From Bacteroidales bacterium (GTDB lineage Bacteria > Bacteroidota > Bacteroidia > Bacteroidales > UBA1556), in contig JAOZKO010000105.1 of NCBI GenBank assembly GCA_029935325.1, positions 878 through 8,000 of the forward strand: a DNA stretch of 7,123 bases, in the 5' to 3' direction. This document shows positions 1-6,692 of the stretch, in pieces; the stretch's first letter is position 1, and each line of letters begins with the position of its first letter. The notes under the pieces were generated by a model. It worked only from the letters and a program-made list of their open reading frames with translations. It was not told the DNA's origin and did not search any database. Both the position numbers and the translations under genes were made by a program.

Positions 1-1625
1 CGGATATTGTCCTGCTTTAAAGCTCTAACACTTTCGCCAAGTTGCTCCATATCATTTTTATAGCTCAGGTCTAGGGCGCGCCTAGGGTTCTTATTAAGAA
101 TGAAAACAGCCCCTAAAGCATACTTAAATTTAAAGTCTTTAGTCCCGTAGGCTAGGTGACCATAAAGCCTGAATTTGTCATTCCATTTATTGCTAGTTCT
201 ACCTCCAAGTCTAAATCGATGCCCTTCCACAGCATTAAAACTATACATTGTAAAATATGGCCCAACATCAAAATATTTTGTTGAATAATATCCAGTTGCA
301 AACATTGCTACCATATCGTAGAGGTTTTTAAATGCTGGCATATTAACAACAGTATCAACCATCTCATAAATCTTCAACTCTTCTTCATTTAGCTCCTCAA
401 AACGTGTGCTATCCCAGTATTCCTCTGATTTGTCCCATGCAGCTTCTTCAACAGAAACCTCAACATTCTTTTTATAATAATGATCGGCTCGGGGCTTATT
501 TATTATAATGTTGTTGTAAATGGTTGTTTTATGGCCATAAAAACCAGTTATTCTTTTGGTGTCTTCAACAATATTGAAATCTACGGTAAACTTTTCTTTT
601 GAAACCATCCAGTATTCGCCATCAATAAGTTCAAATATTTGCGTTATTGACATGGCATTTACAAAGTTTAAATTCACTTTTTGTATCTTCATATCCACTT
701 CCTTAATAGCAAAAGTGGTATCTGCAATCCAAATTTCTCCAGTAAATGTGGCTTCTTGTTTTCGCTTAGGCTTAAACATAATTTTATAACACCAATGTCC
801 ATCTATTGTTGCGCTGTCGGTTAAATAATACCTATATGATCTTAAGCCAAAATCAGCAATAGGACTTACGAAATTTTTATTGAATATCCTCATATAATTA
901 TCGTAAATATTAATGCTTTGATACATATTTCCTAGAAACTGCGATACGCTAGAATTGTTAACCCCAGAGGCACGAGAAGCAATAATGGTTTCGTGATTAG
1001 CCTCTGGCTTTCTTCTATAGTGCCGCTTGGATACAGTTTCCGAAATAAGTAAAGGTAAGTATGATTTCCCATTTATAGTTGAGGTATCAACATTGTCAAA
1101 AATAAATTGAAAATGACGCATAGAGCGCTTTTTTTTGAAATCATCAGTTATGTTATTGGCATCAATCTGAATCTTATTGTAGATTTCATATTCATAAGTA
1201 TCTAATATATAGCTACTATTTGTTTTCTTATTAGCAATGACTTTTCGCAGTAGTATATGTGCAGGATTTTCTCCCGGTAGAATTGTGACAGCCGAGAGTG
1301 TTGTATTTGAAGATGATAGCTGAATGTCCAGATTCTGAAATGAACCTATTTTAATTCTACGTTTCTGTTTTTTATATCCTACATAGCTAATAACAATGGA
1401 GTCGCTTATTGCTTTTGTTTCAATAATATATTTACCATCAAAGCCTGTTGATGCACCAATATTTGTTCCTAAAAGTTGAATATTTACAAACGGAATGGGC
1501 TCGCCATTGGTGGAATCTGTGACAATACCAGTTATTTTAGTAATCTGCTGAGCATGACTATTGTTGCCAGCTAACAGCATAAGTACCAAAAAAATAAAGA
1601 AATAGTATAGTGTGTTTGCCCTCAA
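1..1625 (-). CDS. DUF5686 / carboxypeptidase-like regulatory domain protein, 3' end beyond window (partial)
   Basis: The frame is open from a TTG at 1625-1623 to the left edge, giving 541 residues. Residues 1-25 look like a Sec signal peptide (Arg2, hydrophobic stretch YYFFIFLVLMLLAG, then NNSHAQQ). Residues about 31-105 form a carboxypeptidase-D-regulatory-like beta sandwich, with the typical ITGIVTDSTNGEPIPFVNI and a later GFDGKYII turn. The rest matches my memory of DUF5686, including the signature GPYFTMYSFNAVEGHRFRLG at about 455-474 and the following LAYGTKD. Family members are about 800 residues, so roughly a third, presumably outer-membrane beta strands, lies outside. They are exported Bacteroidota proteins of unknown molecular role; an outer-membrane location is inferred. 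No ATG or GTG is available in frame before a stop upstream. The first in-frame ATG (1580-1578) would cut into the signal peptide, so TTG is preferred. Family confidence is high, function unknown. Confidence 0.88.
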   Translation of the reverse strand, partial: MRANTLYYFFIFLVLMLLAGNNSHAQQITKITGIVTDSTNGEPIPFVNIQLLGTNIGASTGFDGKYIIETKAISDSIVISYVGYKKQKRRIKIGSFQNLDIQLSSSNTTLSAVTILPGENPAHILLRKVIANKKTNSSYILDTYEYEIYNKIQIDANNITDDFKKKRSMRHFQFIFDNVDTSTINGKSYLPLLISETVSKRHYRRKPEANHETIIASRASGVNNSSVSQFLGNMYQSINIYDNYMRIFNKNFVSPIADFGLRSYRYYLTDSATIDGHWCYKIMFKPKRKQEATFTGEIWIADTTFAIKEVDMKIQKVNLNFVNAMSITQIFELIDGEYWMVSKEKFTVDFNIVEDTKRITGFYGHKTTIYNNIIINKPRADHYYKKNVEVSVEEAAWDKSEEYWDSTRFEELNEEELKIYEMVDTVVNMPAFKNLYDMVAMFATGYYSTKYFDVGPYFTMYSFNAVEGHRFRLGGRTSNKWNDKFRLYGHLAYGTKDFKFKYALGAVFILNKNPRRALDLSYKNDMEQLGESVRALKQDNI

Positions 1626-1660
1626 ATTAAAATATGGTTTTACTTGATGTAATTATTGTT

Positions 1661-1668
1661 CAAAGGTA
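1661..1668 (-). promoter_or_regulatory. Candidate -7 promoter element for the DUF5686 gene
   Basis: Read on the minus strand this is TACCTTTG, a full match to the Bacteroidota -7 consensus TAnnTTTG. It lies in the 82-nt gap after the hydrolase stop and 35 nt before the proposed TTG start, leaving a short leader of about 30 nt. I could not find a convincing TTG -33 element at the usual 17-23 nt spacing, so this is a one-box call. It suggests the DUF5686 gene can be transcribed independently of the upstream hydrolase. Confidence 0.45.
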
Positions 1669-1707
1669 ATTTATTATTTTTAAAGATGATAGATTATAAG
1701 AATTGAA

Positions 1708-2649
1708 CTATAATTTCTGCTCTCCTAGCCATTCTTTTATTTTATAATATACAGATTCTCTTACCTCTTTTTTGGATAGAACCAAATCGTGGATGCCATC
1801 TTTAATCTCTATTTTACTGATGTTTTTGCCGATGCCATCAGCATATTTCTGGATATGTTCTACGTCTAATACTGCATCCGATATTCTAATTATTTCATTC
1901 CAGTTTTTTCCTTTATATGATTTGTCAGAATACATCACTAAAACTGGACATTTTATATTAAGTCCACTTTGTAGCTCTTTTTGTGCCTTTGTAATTGCTC
2001 GTAACCATCCAAAATATGTAGGAAAATTAGTTATAGGCTTCCATTTTTCATTAAAATCCCATTCACCTTTATAGTCTTTATGCAGGCTTTCTGGGTAATG
2101 TTGAGTGAGATTGTCAGAACTCAGATAAGGAAAATATTTTCCAATTCCTGTTACGATAGGAGTAATGGTTTTTAAGGCTGGAGGAATATTTAAATCGAAA
2201 AAAGGACTATTAAGAATTAGACCGTCAATATTATTGTGATGATGCGCGTAGATAGAAGTTATTAAACCCCCTGTACTATGCCCCATTAACAATATGCTTG
2301 CATTTCCGTTTGACTTAATAATATCAATGCTTTGGTTAATCTCATCAAAATAATAATGAATATTAGAAACGAAATTAGGATGTTGATGGTCCATTAAGCT
2401 TCTACCATATTTTCTTAAGTCTAATGCATAAAAATCATAGCCCCATTGATTAAAAATATCTGCCATTTCGGTTTGAAAGAAATAGTCGATAAAACCATGA
2501 ACGTAAAGAATAGCTTTGGATTGAGATTTTTCTAATTTTCGATAAACCAATGTTGCGTGTTGCTTGCCATCATTATCATCAGCTAGAGGCAAATCAAGTT
2601 TTAAAAATCCATTTCCCAAAATATCATTCTCTTCGATTTTAGCTGTCAT
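1708..2649 (-). CDS. Alpha/beta hydrolase, serine aminopeptidase S33 / lysophospholipase-like
   Basis: A 313-residue soluble protein without a signal peptide, so probably cytoplasmic. The alpha/beta hydrolase fold is shown by the oxyanion-hole strand ILYVHGF (47-53), the following DFYALDLRKYGRS (72-84) and the nucleophile elbow GHSTGG with Ser125. The catalytic His is probably His287 in DGIHDL. The catalytic Asp is probably Asp258 in SDAVLD, which lines up with the D-x-x-x-D of monoacylglycerol lipases, although Asp242 just after the preceding strand is an alternative. Family members hydrolyse acyl esters such as monoglycerides or lysophospholipids; the substrate here is unknown. The ATG lies 3 nt after the stop of the upstream MORN-like gene, which indicates translational or operon coupling. 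No frameshift or truncation is seen, and the length is typical for the family. Confidence 0.9.
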   Translation of the reverse strand: MTAKIEENDILGNGFLKLDLPLADDNDGKQHATLVYRKLEKSQSKAILYVHGFIDYFFQTEMADIFNQWGYDFYALDLRKYGRSLMDHQHPNFVSNIHYYFDEINQSIDIIKSNGNASILLMGHSTGGLITSIYAHHHNNIDGLILNSPFFDLNIPPALKTITPIVTGIGKYFPYLSSDNLTQHYPESLHKDYKGEWDFNEKWKPITNFPTYFGWLRAITKAQKELQSGLNIKCPVLVMYSDKSYKGKNWNEIIRISDAVLDVEHIQKYADGIGKNISKIEIKDGIHDLVLSKKEVRESVYYKIKEWLGEQKL

Positions 2650-2652
2650 AAC

Positions 2653-3906
2653 TTATAACTGTTGGTTAATTTGTAGTATCTGAAATTGCTTAATTGATGT
2701 CTCATTTATTGCATTCAGATAGTCTAATTTTGTTTTTATATCCTCAGGGTTTGATAAATTAGAGCATCTATATTGGCCGTCTTTAAGCAGAGTTTCTAGA
2801 CTCAAATATAATTTGTAATAGCTTATATGGCATTCTAATCTTTTGTAAATTTTTAATGCTTCCACGATTCTAAGCTTGTCATCTTTAAACTTTTCACTAT
2901 TGGGGTTTTTTAAGATATCTCTATTAACTCGCCATTCCGCTTGTTTTACTTTTTCGTGTTTTGTCTGAATGTCTTTAATGATTTTTATTTCCTTTTCATT
3001 AAGTATTGGAATAAGTCGATAATAATAAAGCCCCTTATACCTGACATCAAAATCTCCAAATTTATTCTTGTATTTAAGAATTTTATCTCCATCAATAAAG
3101 CGGTATAAAAAATAATCATGATTAAAAATATGCTTATTAAGATAACTTTCAATTTGGCATTTATCCTGACTAAACAAACTCTGCTTTTTCTTTCTGCATT
3201 GCTTATCGGCATTTTTTAAGTTCTGATATGCTGTAAATTCGTTATTCTTAATAGTAATAGTATCTATAGTGTTATTTTTAAGAATACCTTCATTGTAAAG
3301 CCATGATGTTGTCTCCGAGCCTGATACAGCAATAAAATCACCAATCAATAGTCCTTTGCCATTCATACTAGCAGTGATATTTTTATTCAATAAGTCATTA
3401 ATAATCAGAGAATCAATTAGGACTCCTTTTTTCCAATTGAGTTTTATAAAAATATCTTCTGTTATTACACTCTGAGTATTTCGGAGCCTACCTTGTTTAT
3501 TCTCTTTTTTATGTTTGCTAATTTTGCAAGTATATTGCCATTCTCCATTAGGATATCCCAAAGAATAAGTTGCAATAAGTTGAACATCAATTACGAAAAA
3601 ATACCCATCTTTATTTTTCTCATAATCTTTAGAGGCAAGATTATAGGACCATATACCGTCTTTTAAACCATTAATGTAATTTCCAGATATAGAATGGCTA
3701 TACCTCCAATTATCAGTTTTTTCTCTTGCAGAATACCTAAAAGACCCATGCTTTATTTGACTGTTCTTATCATCGGTATAATATGAATAGTTCGCCTCGC
3801 CTTTAATTTTAATTCCGTTATAGAATTCTCCATTAAAACGCTCAGTCTTTTGTCCAATAAGCGATAAAATAATGAACTGAAATATAATAATACTAATTAT
3901 CCTCAT
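2653..3906 (-). CDS. Uncharacterised exported protein with MORN-like motifs
   Basis: I do not recognise a named family. From the ATG at 3906 the protein is 417 residues and starts with a clean signal peptide (MRIISIIIFQFIILSLIGQ), pointing to export to the periplasm or cell surface. The N-terminal third has three spaced motifs of the kind G-x-Y-x-N-G-x-x-D-G-x-W, best seen as GNYINGLKDGIWSYN and YSLGYPNGEWQYT, with a weaker NGEFYNGIKIKG near the start. Such MORN-like variants occur in Bacteroidota YwqK-like proteins. The remainder is rich in Lys, Asn, Ile and Tyr and has no motif I can name; it includes a few Cys residues and a probably helical C-terminal part. An ATG at 3930 would add eight residues (MVIQICKK) and overlap the era stop by 20 nt. 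The 3906 start is preferred because it leaves 4 nt after era and a normal signal-peptide n-region. Function unknown. Confidence 0.75.
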   Translation of the reverse strand: MRIISIIIFQFIILSLIGQKTERFNGEFYNGIKIKGEANYSYYTDDKNSQIKHGSFRYSAREKTDNWRYSHSISGNYINGLKDGIWSYNLASKDYEKNKDGYFFVIDVQLIATYSLGYPNGEWQYTCKISKHKKENKQGRLRNTQSVITEDIFIKLNWKKGVLIDSLIINDLLNKNITASMNGKGLLIGDFIAVSGSETTSWLYNEGILKNNTIDTITIKNNEFTAYQNLKNADKQCRKKKQSLFSQDKCQIESYLNKHIFNHDYFLYRFIDGDKILKYKNKFGDFDVRYKGLYYYRLIPILNEKEIKIIKDIQTKHEKVKQAEWRVNRDILKNPNSEKFKDDKLRIVEALKIYKRLECHISYYKLYLSLETLLKDGQYRCSNLSNPEDIKTKLDYLNAINETSIKQFQILQINQQL

Positions 3907-3910
3907 TTTT

Positions 3911-4804
3911 TTACATATTTGAATAACCAAACTTTTTCAATTGCTTTTCATTCTCTCGCCAATCCTTACTTACTTTTACAGTTAAATCTAAAAAGATATG
4001 TTTGCCTGTAAATTCTTCTATTTGCTTACGAGCTTCAGTACCCAGCCTTTTGATTGCTTGCCCACCCTTGCCAATGATAATCATCTTTTGGGTTTCTCTA
4101 ATGACATAAATATAAGCTCTGATATCAATCCTATGTGGAGTTTCTTTATATTCTTCTACCACAATTTCAGTTGAATAAGGAATTTCTTTTTTATACTGTA
4201 GTAATATTTGTTCCCTAACCAATTCACTAATAAAGAAACGCATAGTTTTGTCAGTAAGCTCATCTTTAGGATAGTACTCTGGACTTTCAGGTAATACATC
4301 TAATATTGCTTGCAGTAAAGCTTCAATATTGAATTTATGTAAAGCAGAAACAGGTATAACCTTTGCTTCAGGTAATAGCTCTTGCCAAAAGATTATTTTC
4401 TTTTCTACATCCTCCTGATTTGATAGGTCTATTTTGTTAAGTACAATAATTATTTTAGCAGAAGATTTTTTCATGCGTTCAATAATATCATCATTAAGGT
4501 TTCTGGAGCCAACCTCACTAACGTATAAAAATATATCAGCATCCTCCATAGCAGAGTCCACAAAACCCATCATTGCCTCATGTAGCTTATAACTAGGATC
4601 TTTTATAATCCCTGGCGTATCTGAAAATACCACTTGAAAATCTTCTCCATTAAGAAAGCCCATTATTCGATGGCGAGTAGTTTGAACTTTTGATGTTATG
4701 ATACTCAAATTCTCACCAATTACTGCGTTCATTAGTGTTGATTTTCCTACATTTGGGGCACCGAGTATATTTACAAATCCGGCTTTATGTTTTTGCTTTG
4801 TCAT
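3911..4804 (-). CDS. era: GTPase Era, 16S rRNA-binding ribosome assembly factor
   Basis: A 297-residue protein with the full Era architecture. The N-terminal GTPase domain has G1 GAPNVGKST (15-23), the switch I QTTRHR (41-46), G3 DTPG (62-65), G4 NKID (123-126) and G5 SAL (153-155). The C-terminal KH domain has GKGGQAIKRLG starting at 245. Era binds the 3' end of 16S rRNA through its KH domain and couples GTP hydrolysis to maturation of the small ribosomal subunit; it acts in the cytoplasm, partly at the membrane. Length and motifs are normal, and no key residue is missing. The gene starts 53 nt after the MATE stop, with a -7-like element in the gap, and is followed 4 nt later by the MORN-like gene. 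In many Bacteroidota era is near der; that partner is not seen here. Confidence 0.98.
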   Translation of the reverse strand: MTKQKHKAGFVNILGAPNVGKSTLMNAVIGENLSIITSKVQTTRHRIMGFLNGEDFQVVFSDTPGIIKDPSYKLHEAMMGFVDSAMEDADIFLYVSEVGSRNLNDDIIERMKKSSAKIIIVLNKIDLSNQEDVEKKIIFWQELLPEAKVIPVSALHKFNIEALLQAILDVLPESPEYYPKDELTDKTMRFFISELVREQILLQYKKEIPYSTEIVVEEYKETPHRIDIRAYIYVIRETQKMIIIGKGGQAIKRLGTEARKQIEEFTGKHIFLDLTVKVSKDWRENEKQLKKFGYSNM

Positions 4805-4821
4805 ATGTTTATTATTTAATG

Positions 4822-4829
4822 CAAATTAA
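4822..4829 (-). promoter_or_regulatory. Weak -7-like element upstream of era
   Basis: On the minus strand this is TTAATTTG, one mismatch from TAnnTTTG, 17 nt before the era ATG and followed by CATTAAAT. A nearly identical segment (TTAATTTGCAGTAAAT) precedes the MATE gene at a similar distance. No good -33 TTG is visible. It may let era be expressed apart from the MATE gene, but read-through from the MATE gene is equally possible. Confidence 0.3.
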
Positions 4830-4857
4830 ACAAATATTTTGGAGTTTATGAGAATGT

Positions 4858-6219
4858 TTATTCAATAATTGGTTTTTTCTCTGATGATCTTTTTAATCGA
4901 GCATATATAATTCTATACCTCCTATAAAACATAATGGAAGCAGACCCCAAACCAATAATAAAGGCTGCCCAGATTCCTAATAATCCATAGCCTAAAGTAA
5001 AACCTAGGAAATAGCCTAAAGGTAGATTTATAAGAATATATGCAATAAATGCATAAATCATTGCGTGATTCACATCACCAAGTCCACGAAGTATGCTAAT
5101 CATAACAATTTGCAAACCGTCAAATAGTTGAAATATAGCAGCGATTATTATTAACTGCGATGCGATGACTATTACATCCATATCATTTGTGTACACCATA
5201 GGTAAGTAGTTTCTAAAAACCACGAATAGTAATGCTGATAATCCCATAAATGCTAGAACAATATGCACTGAAGCATTTGCCGCCATTTTTAGTCCGTAAA
5301 GATCATTTTCGCTATATTGATGTGCTACTCTTATTGTTGTGGCGGATCCAATGCCAGCAACTATCATAAATGTAATGCTTGCTAAACCTATAGCTATTTG
5401 ATGGGCTGCCAGAGGAATTATGCCTAACCAACCAGCCATAATAGCACTTAATCCAAAGGCTAATACTTCCAAAAGCATCTGCATTGAAATAGGTATTCCT
5501 AGAGAAAATAATTTGCGAATTAACACCTTATTAATATAGGACAACTTTATTTGCATATAATAGGTTTTTAGCTTTGAGTTATACTTGAAGATAATTATAA
5601 AAATAATTGCCATATAAACTCTAGATATTAGTGTTGCTACACCAGCACCTAAAAGGCCTAATTCGGGAGCGCCAAATTTGCCAAATATAAAAATATAGTT
5701 TAGAATAATATTAAGAACATTAGAGGATATAGTTACATACATAGCATTTTTAGTATCACCAATACCTTCTGCAAATTGTTTATTAGTCATAAAGATGATT
5801 AGTGGTACTATTGAAAGAACAATAGTATAAAAGTAAGGCTTGGAAATAGATTCTATAATTTTGTCTTGTCCCATATATTGAAACTGAAAGCTGATAAAGT
5901 AAAGCAAAGCAGAAATTATTATAGCAAAGCCAGTATTTATAACATAAGCATTAGCCAACAGCTTACTTATATATTTCTTGTCATTCTGTGCTATGGAATG
6001 TCCAACAATAGGGGTGAGGCCAAAGGTAAAGCCCATAACAATGACCATTCCGATAACGAAAATGGAATTAGCGAATGCAGAAGCAGCCAACTCATTGGTG
6101 CCAACATAGCCTACCATCATAGTATCTACTTGTTGAACGATTACCTGTCCAGCATGTGTTAAGACAACTGGAAGCGCAAGTTTCAAGTTTCTTTTGTAAA
6201 ATGGGATATATTTAAACAT
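4858..6219 (-). CDS. MATE family efflux transporter, NorM-type
   Basis: A 453-residue integral inner-membrane protein with the hydrophobic pattern of about 12 transmembrane helices in two pseudo-symmetric halves, the normal MATE length. The start of helix 1 reads PVVLTHAGQVIVQQVDTMMV with Asp32. The second half begins LLEVLAFGLSAIMAGW with Glu251 and the AAHQIA loop. Asp367 lies in FQLFDGLQ, followed by the conserved ILRGLGD. These three acidic residues correspond to those reported as essential for cation coupling in Vibrio NorM proteins. The expected role is Na+- or H+-driven export of cationic drugs or dyes; the natural substrate cannot be told from sequence. The gene is divergent from the rRNA operon and 53 nt upstream of era. 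The C-terminus (RRYRIIYARLKRSSEKK) is a basic cytoplasmic tail. Confidence 0.95.
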   Translation of the reverse strand: MFKYIPFYKRNLKLALPVVLTHAGQVIVQQVDTMMVGYVGTNELAASAFANSIFVIGMVIVMGFTFGLTPIVGHSIAQNDKKYISKLLANAYVINTGFAIIISALLYFISFQFQYMGQDKIIESISKPYFYTIVLSIVPLIIFMTNKQFAEGIGDTKNAMYVTISSNVLNIILNYIFIFGKFGAPELGLLGAGVATLISRVYMAIIFIIIFKYNSKLKTYYMQIKLSYINKVLIRKLFSLGIPISMQMLLEVLAFGLSAIMAGWLGIIPLAAHQIAIGLASITFMIVAGIGSATTIRVAHQYSENDLYGLKMAANASVHIVLAFMGLSALLFVVFRNYLPMVYTNDMDVIVIASQLIIIAAIFQLFDGLQIVMISILRGLGDVNHAMIYAFIAYILINLPLGYFLGFTLGYGLLGIWAAFIIGLGSASIMFYRRYRIIYARLKRSSEKKPIIE

Positions 6220-6240
6220 TATTTGTTAATGAATTTACTG

Positions 6241-6248
6241 CAAATTAA
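6241..6248 (-). promoter_or_regulatory. Candidate -7 element for the MATE gene
   Basis: The minus strand reads TTAATTTG, followed by CAGTAAAT, 21 nt before the MATE ATG. It matches five of the six fixed bases of the Bacteroidota -7 box. No clear -33 TTG is found at 17-23 nt. Support comes mainly from position and from the near-copy upstream of era. Confidence 0.35.
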
Positions 6249-6436
6249 CAAACAATTATTAAGTGGGCGCTAATTATTTGCCTTTTTAGGCATTTATTTT
6301 TCGATATATTTGATAAAAGTATTACGATATTTGTATTTTTAAAAAATAATATGAATTTTTTATTGATACATAGCATCACTAATTCAGCAGCTTAGGATTA
6401 AATTTAAAATAATATTAAATATTTTCAAAAAAAAGC
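6249..6436. other. AT-rich intergenic spacer between divergent MATE gene and rRNA promoters
   Basis: No gene is supported here. The stretch is very AT-rich with A and T runs. It has an isolated plus-strand TATATTTG at 6305-6312, which matches the -7 box but has its nearest TTG (6278-6280) at 24 nt, slightly too far. It also has a 4-bp GCC/GGC-type hairpin at 6278-6292 that is too weak to call a terminator. The A-rich part just upstream of 6437 could act as an UP-like element for the first rRNA promoter; that is inference. Confidence 0.5.
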
Positions 6437-6466
6437 TTGTCAAGAATAAAAAAGTATATATATTTG
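6437..6466 (+). promoter_or_regulatory. rRNA operon promoter P1
   Basis: A complete Bacteroidota-type promoter: -33 TTG at 6437-6439, a spacer of exactly 19 nt, and -7 TATATTTG at 6459-6466, followed by CAGCCGC. A-rich sequence lies immediately upstream. Transcription would begin near 6470-6475, about 330 nt before the 16S 5' end. The core is repeated almost exactly 105 nt downstream as P2. Confidence 0.75.
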
Positions 6467-6473
6467 CAGCCGC
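6447..6473 (+). repeat. Promoter-core direct repeat, copy 1
   Basis: This 27-nt segment (TAAAAAAGTAT, then the -7 box, then CAGCCGC) matches 6552-6578 at 24 of 27 positions, counted by eye. It comprises the spacer, -7 box and presumed initial transcribed bases of P1. Confidence 0.8.
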
Positions 6474-6541
6474 TTAACGAGGGAGAAGAACGGGGATTAT
6501 GAAAGGCGAAAACATTTTTTAAAAATAAGTCAAAATAAATA

Positions 6542-6571
6542 TTTTTTTGATTAAAAAAGTATTTATCTTTG
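6542..6571 (+). promoter_or_regulatory. rRNA operon promoter P2
   Basis: The -7 box TATCTTTG at 6564-6571 is a full consensus match and is followed by CAGCCCC. At the P1-equivalent -33 position (6542-6544) the sequence is TTT instead of TTG. A true TTG lies at 6547-6549, but with only 14 nt of spacing. P2 therefore has a strong -7 and an imperfect -33, set in a T7 tract. Transcription would begin around 6573-6578, about 225 nt before the 16S gene. Confidence 0.65.
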
Positions 6572-6578
6572 CAGCCCC
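6552..6578 (+). repeat. Promoter-core direct repeat, copy 2
   Basis: This is the second copy of the 27-nt promoter core, 105 nt downstream of the first. It differs at three positions: two in or next to the -7 box region and one in the final CAGCCCC. The match ends in the presumed start of the transcript. Confidence 0.8.
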
Positions 6579-6626
6579 AATAGGGGAAGTTCATCAAGGA
6601 ATACATATTGCGAATTAAATGATAGT

Positions 6627-6664
6627 GGAGTCACTTTAAAACATAGTGATGACCGCTTTTTTTT
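6627..6664 (+). terminator. Terminator-like hairpin in the rRNA leader (possible attenuator)
   Basis: TCACT (6631-6635) pairs with AGTGA (6645-6649) around a 9-nt loop. A G-T wobble extends the stem, and GG (6627-6628) can pair with CC (6653-6654) across an internal loop. GC and then eight T residues (6657-6664) follow. It has the form of a weak intrinsic terminator, lying about 90 nt after the P2 start and before the boxA-like motif. Since the 16S gene is downstream, it may be a leader attenuator that antitermination has to overcome. The stem is short, so function is uncertain. Confidence 0.4.
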
Positions 6665-6692
6665 ACCGCAAGATTTTCCAAGATTGAATTTA

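Noticed and set aside
556..789. Plus-strand open frame of 77 codons
   Set aside because: It is antisense inside the DUF5686 coding frame, which is strongly supported by family motifs.
1772..2074. Plus-strand open frame of 100 codons
   Set aside because: It is antisense to the C-terminal half of the alpha/beta hydrolase and has no domain.
2985..3212. Minus-strand open frame of 75 codons in another frame
   Set aside because: It overlaps the MORN-like gene in an alternative frame; its hydrophobic look comes from the AT-rich sequence.
5866..6162. Plus-strand open frame of 98 codons
   Set aside because: It is antisense to the N-terminal part of the MATE gene, with no recognisable features.
6278..6300. 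Plus-strand hairpin followed by a T-rich stretch
   Set aside because: Only about 4 bp of stem, and no plus-strand gene lies upstream that it could terminate.
6499..6522. Seven-codon open frame (ATG to TAA) between P1 and P2, a possible leader peptide
   Set aside because: Very short, with no supporting translation signal and no repeated regulatory codons.
6415..6606. Minus-strand open frame of 63 codons in the intergenic region
   Set aside because: It lies across both rRNA promoters on the opposite strand, has low-complexity Phe/Tyr/Asn-rich content from the A/T runs, and shows no recognisable domain.
6671..6687. Short direct repeat AGATT...AGATTG before boxA
   Set aside because: Only five to six bases in AT-rich sequence; expected by chance.
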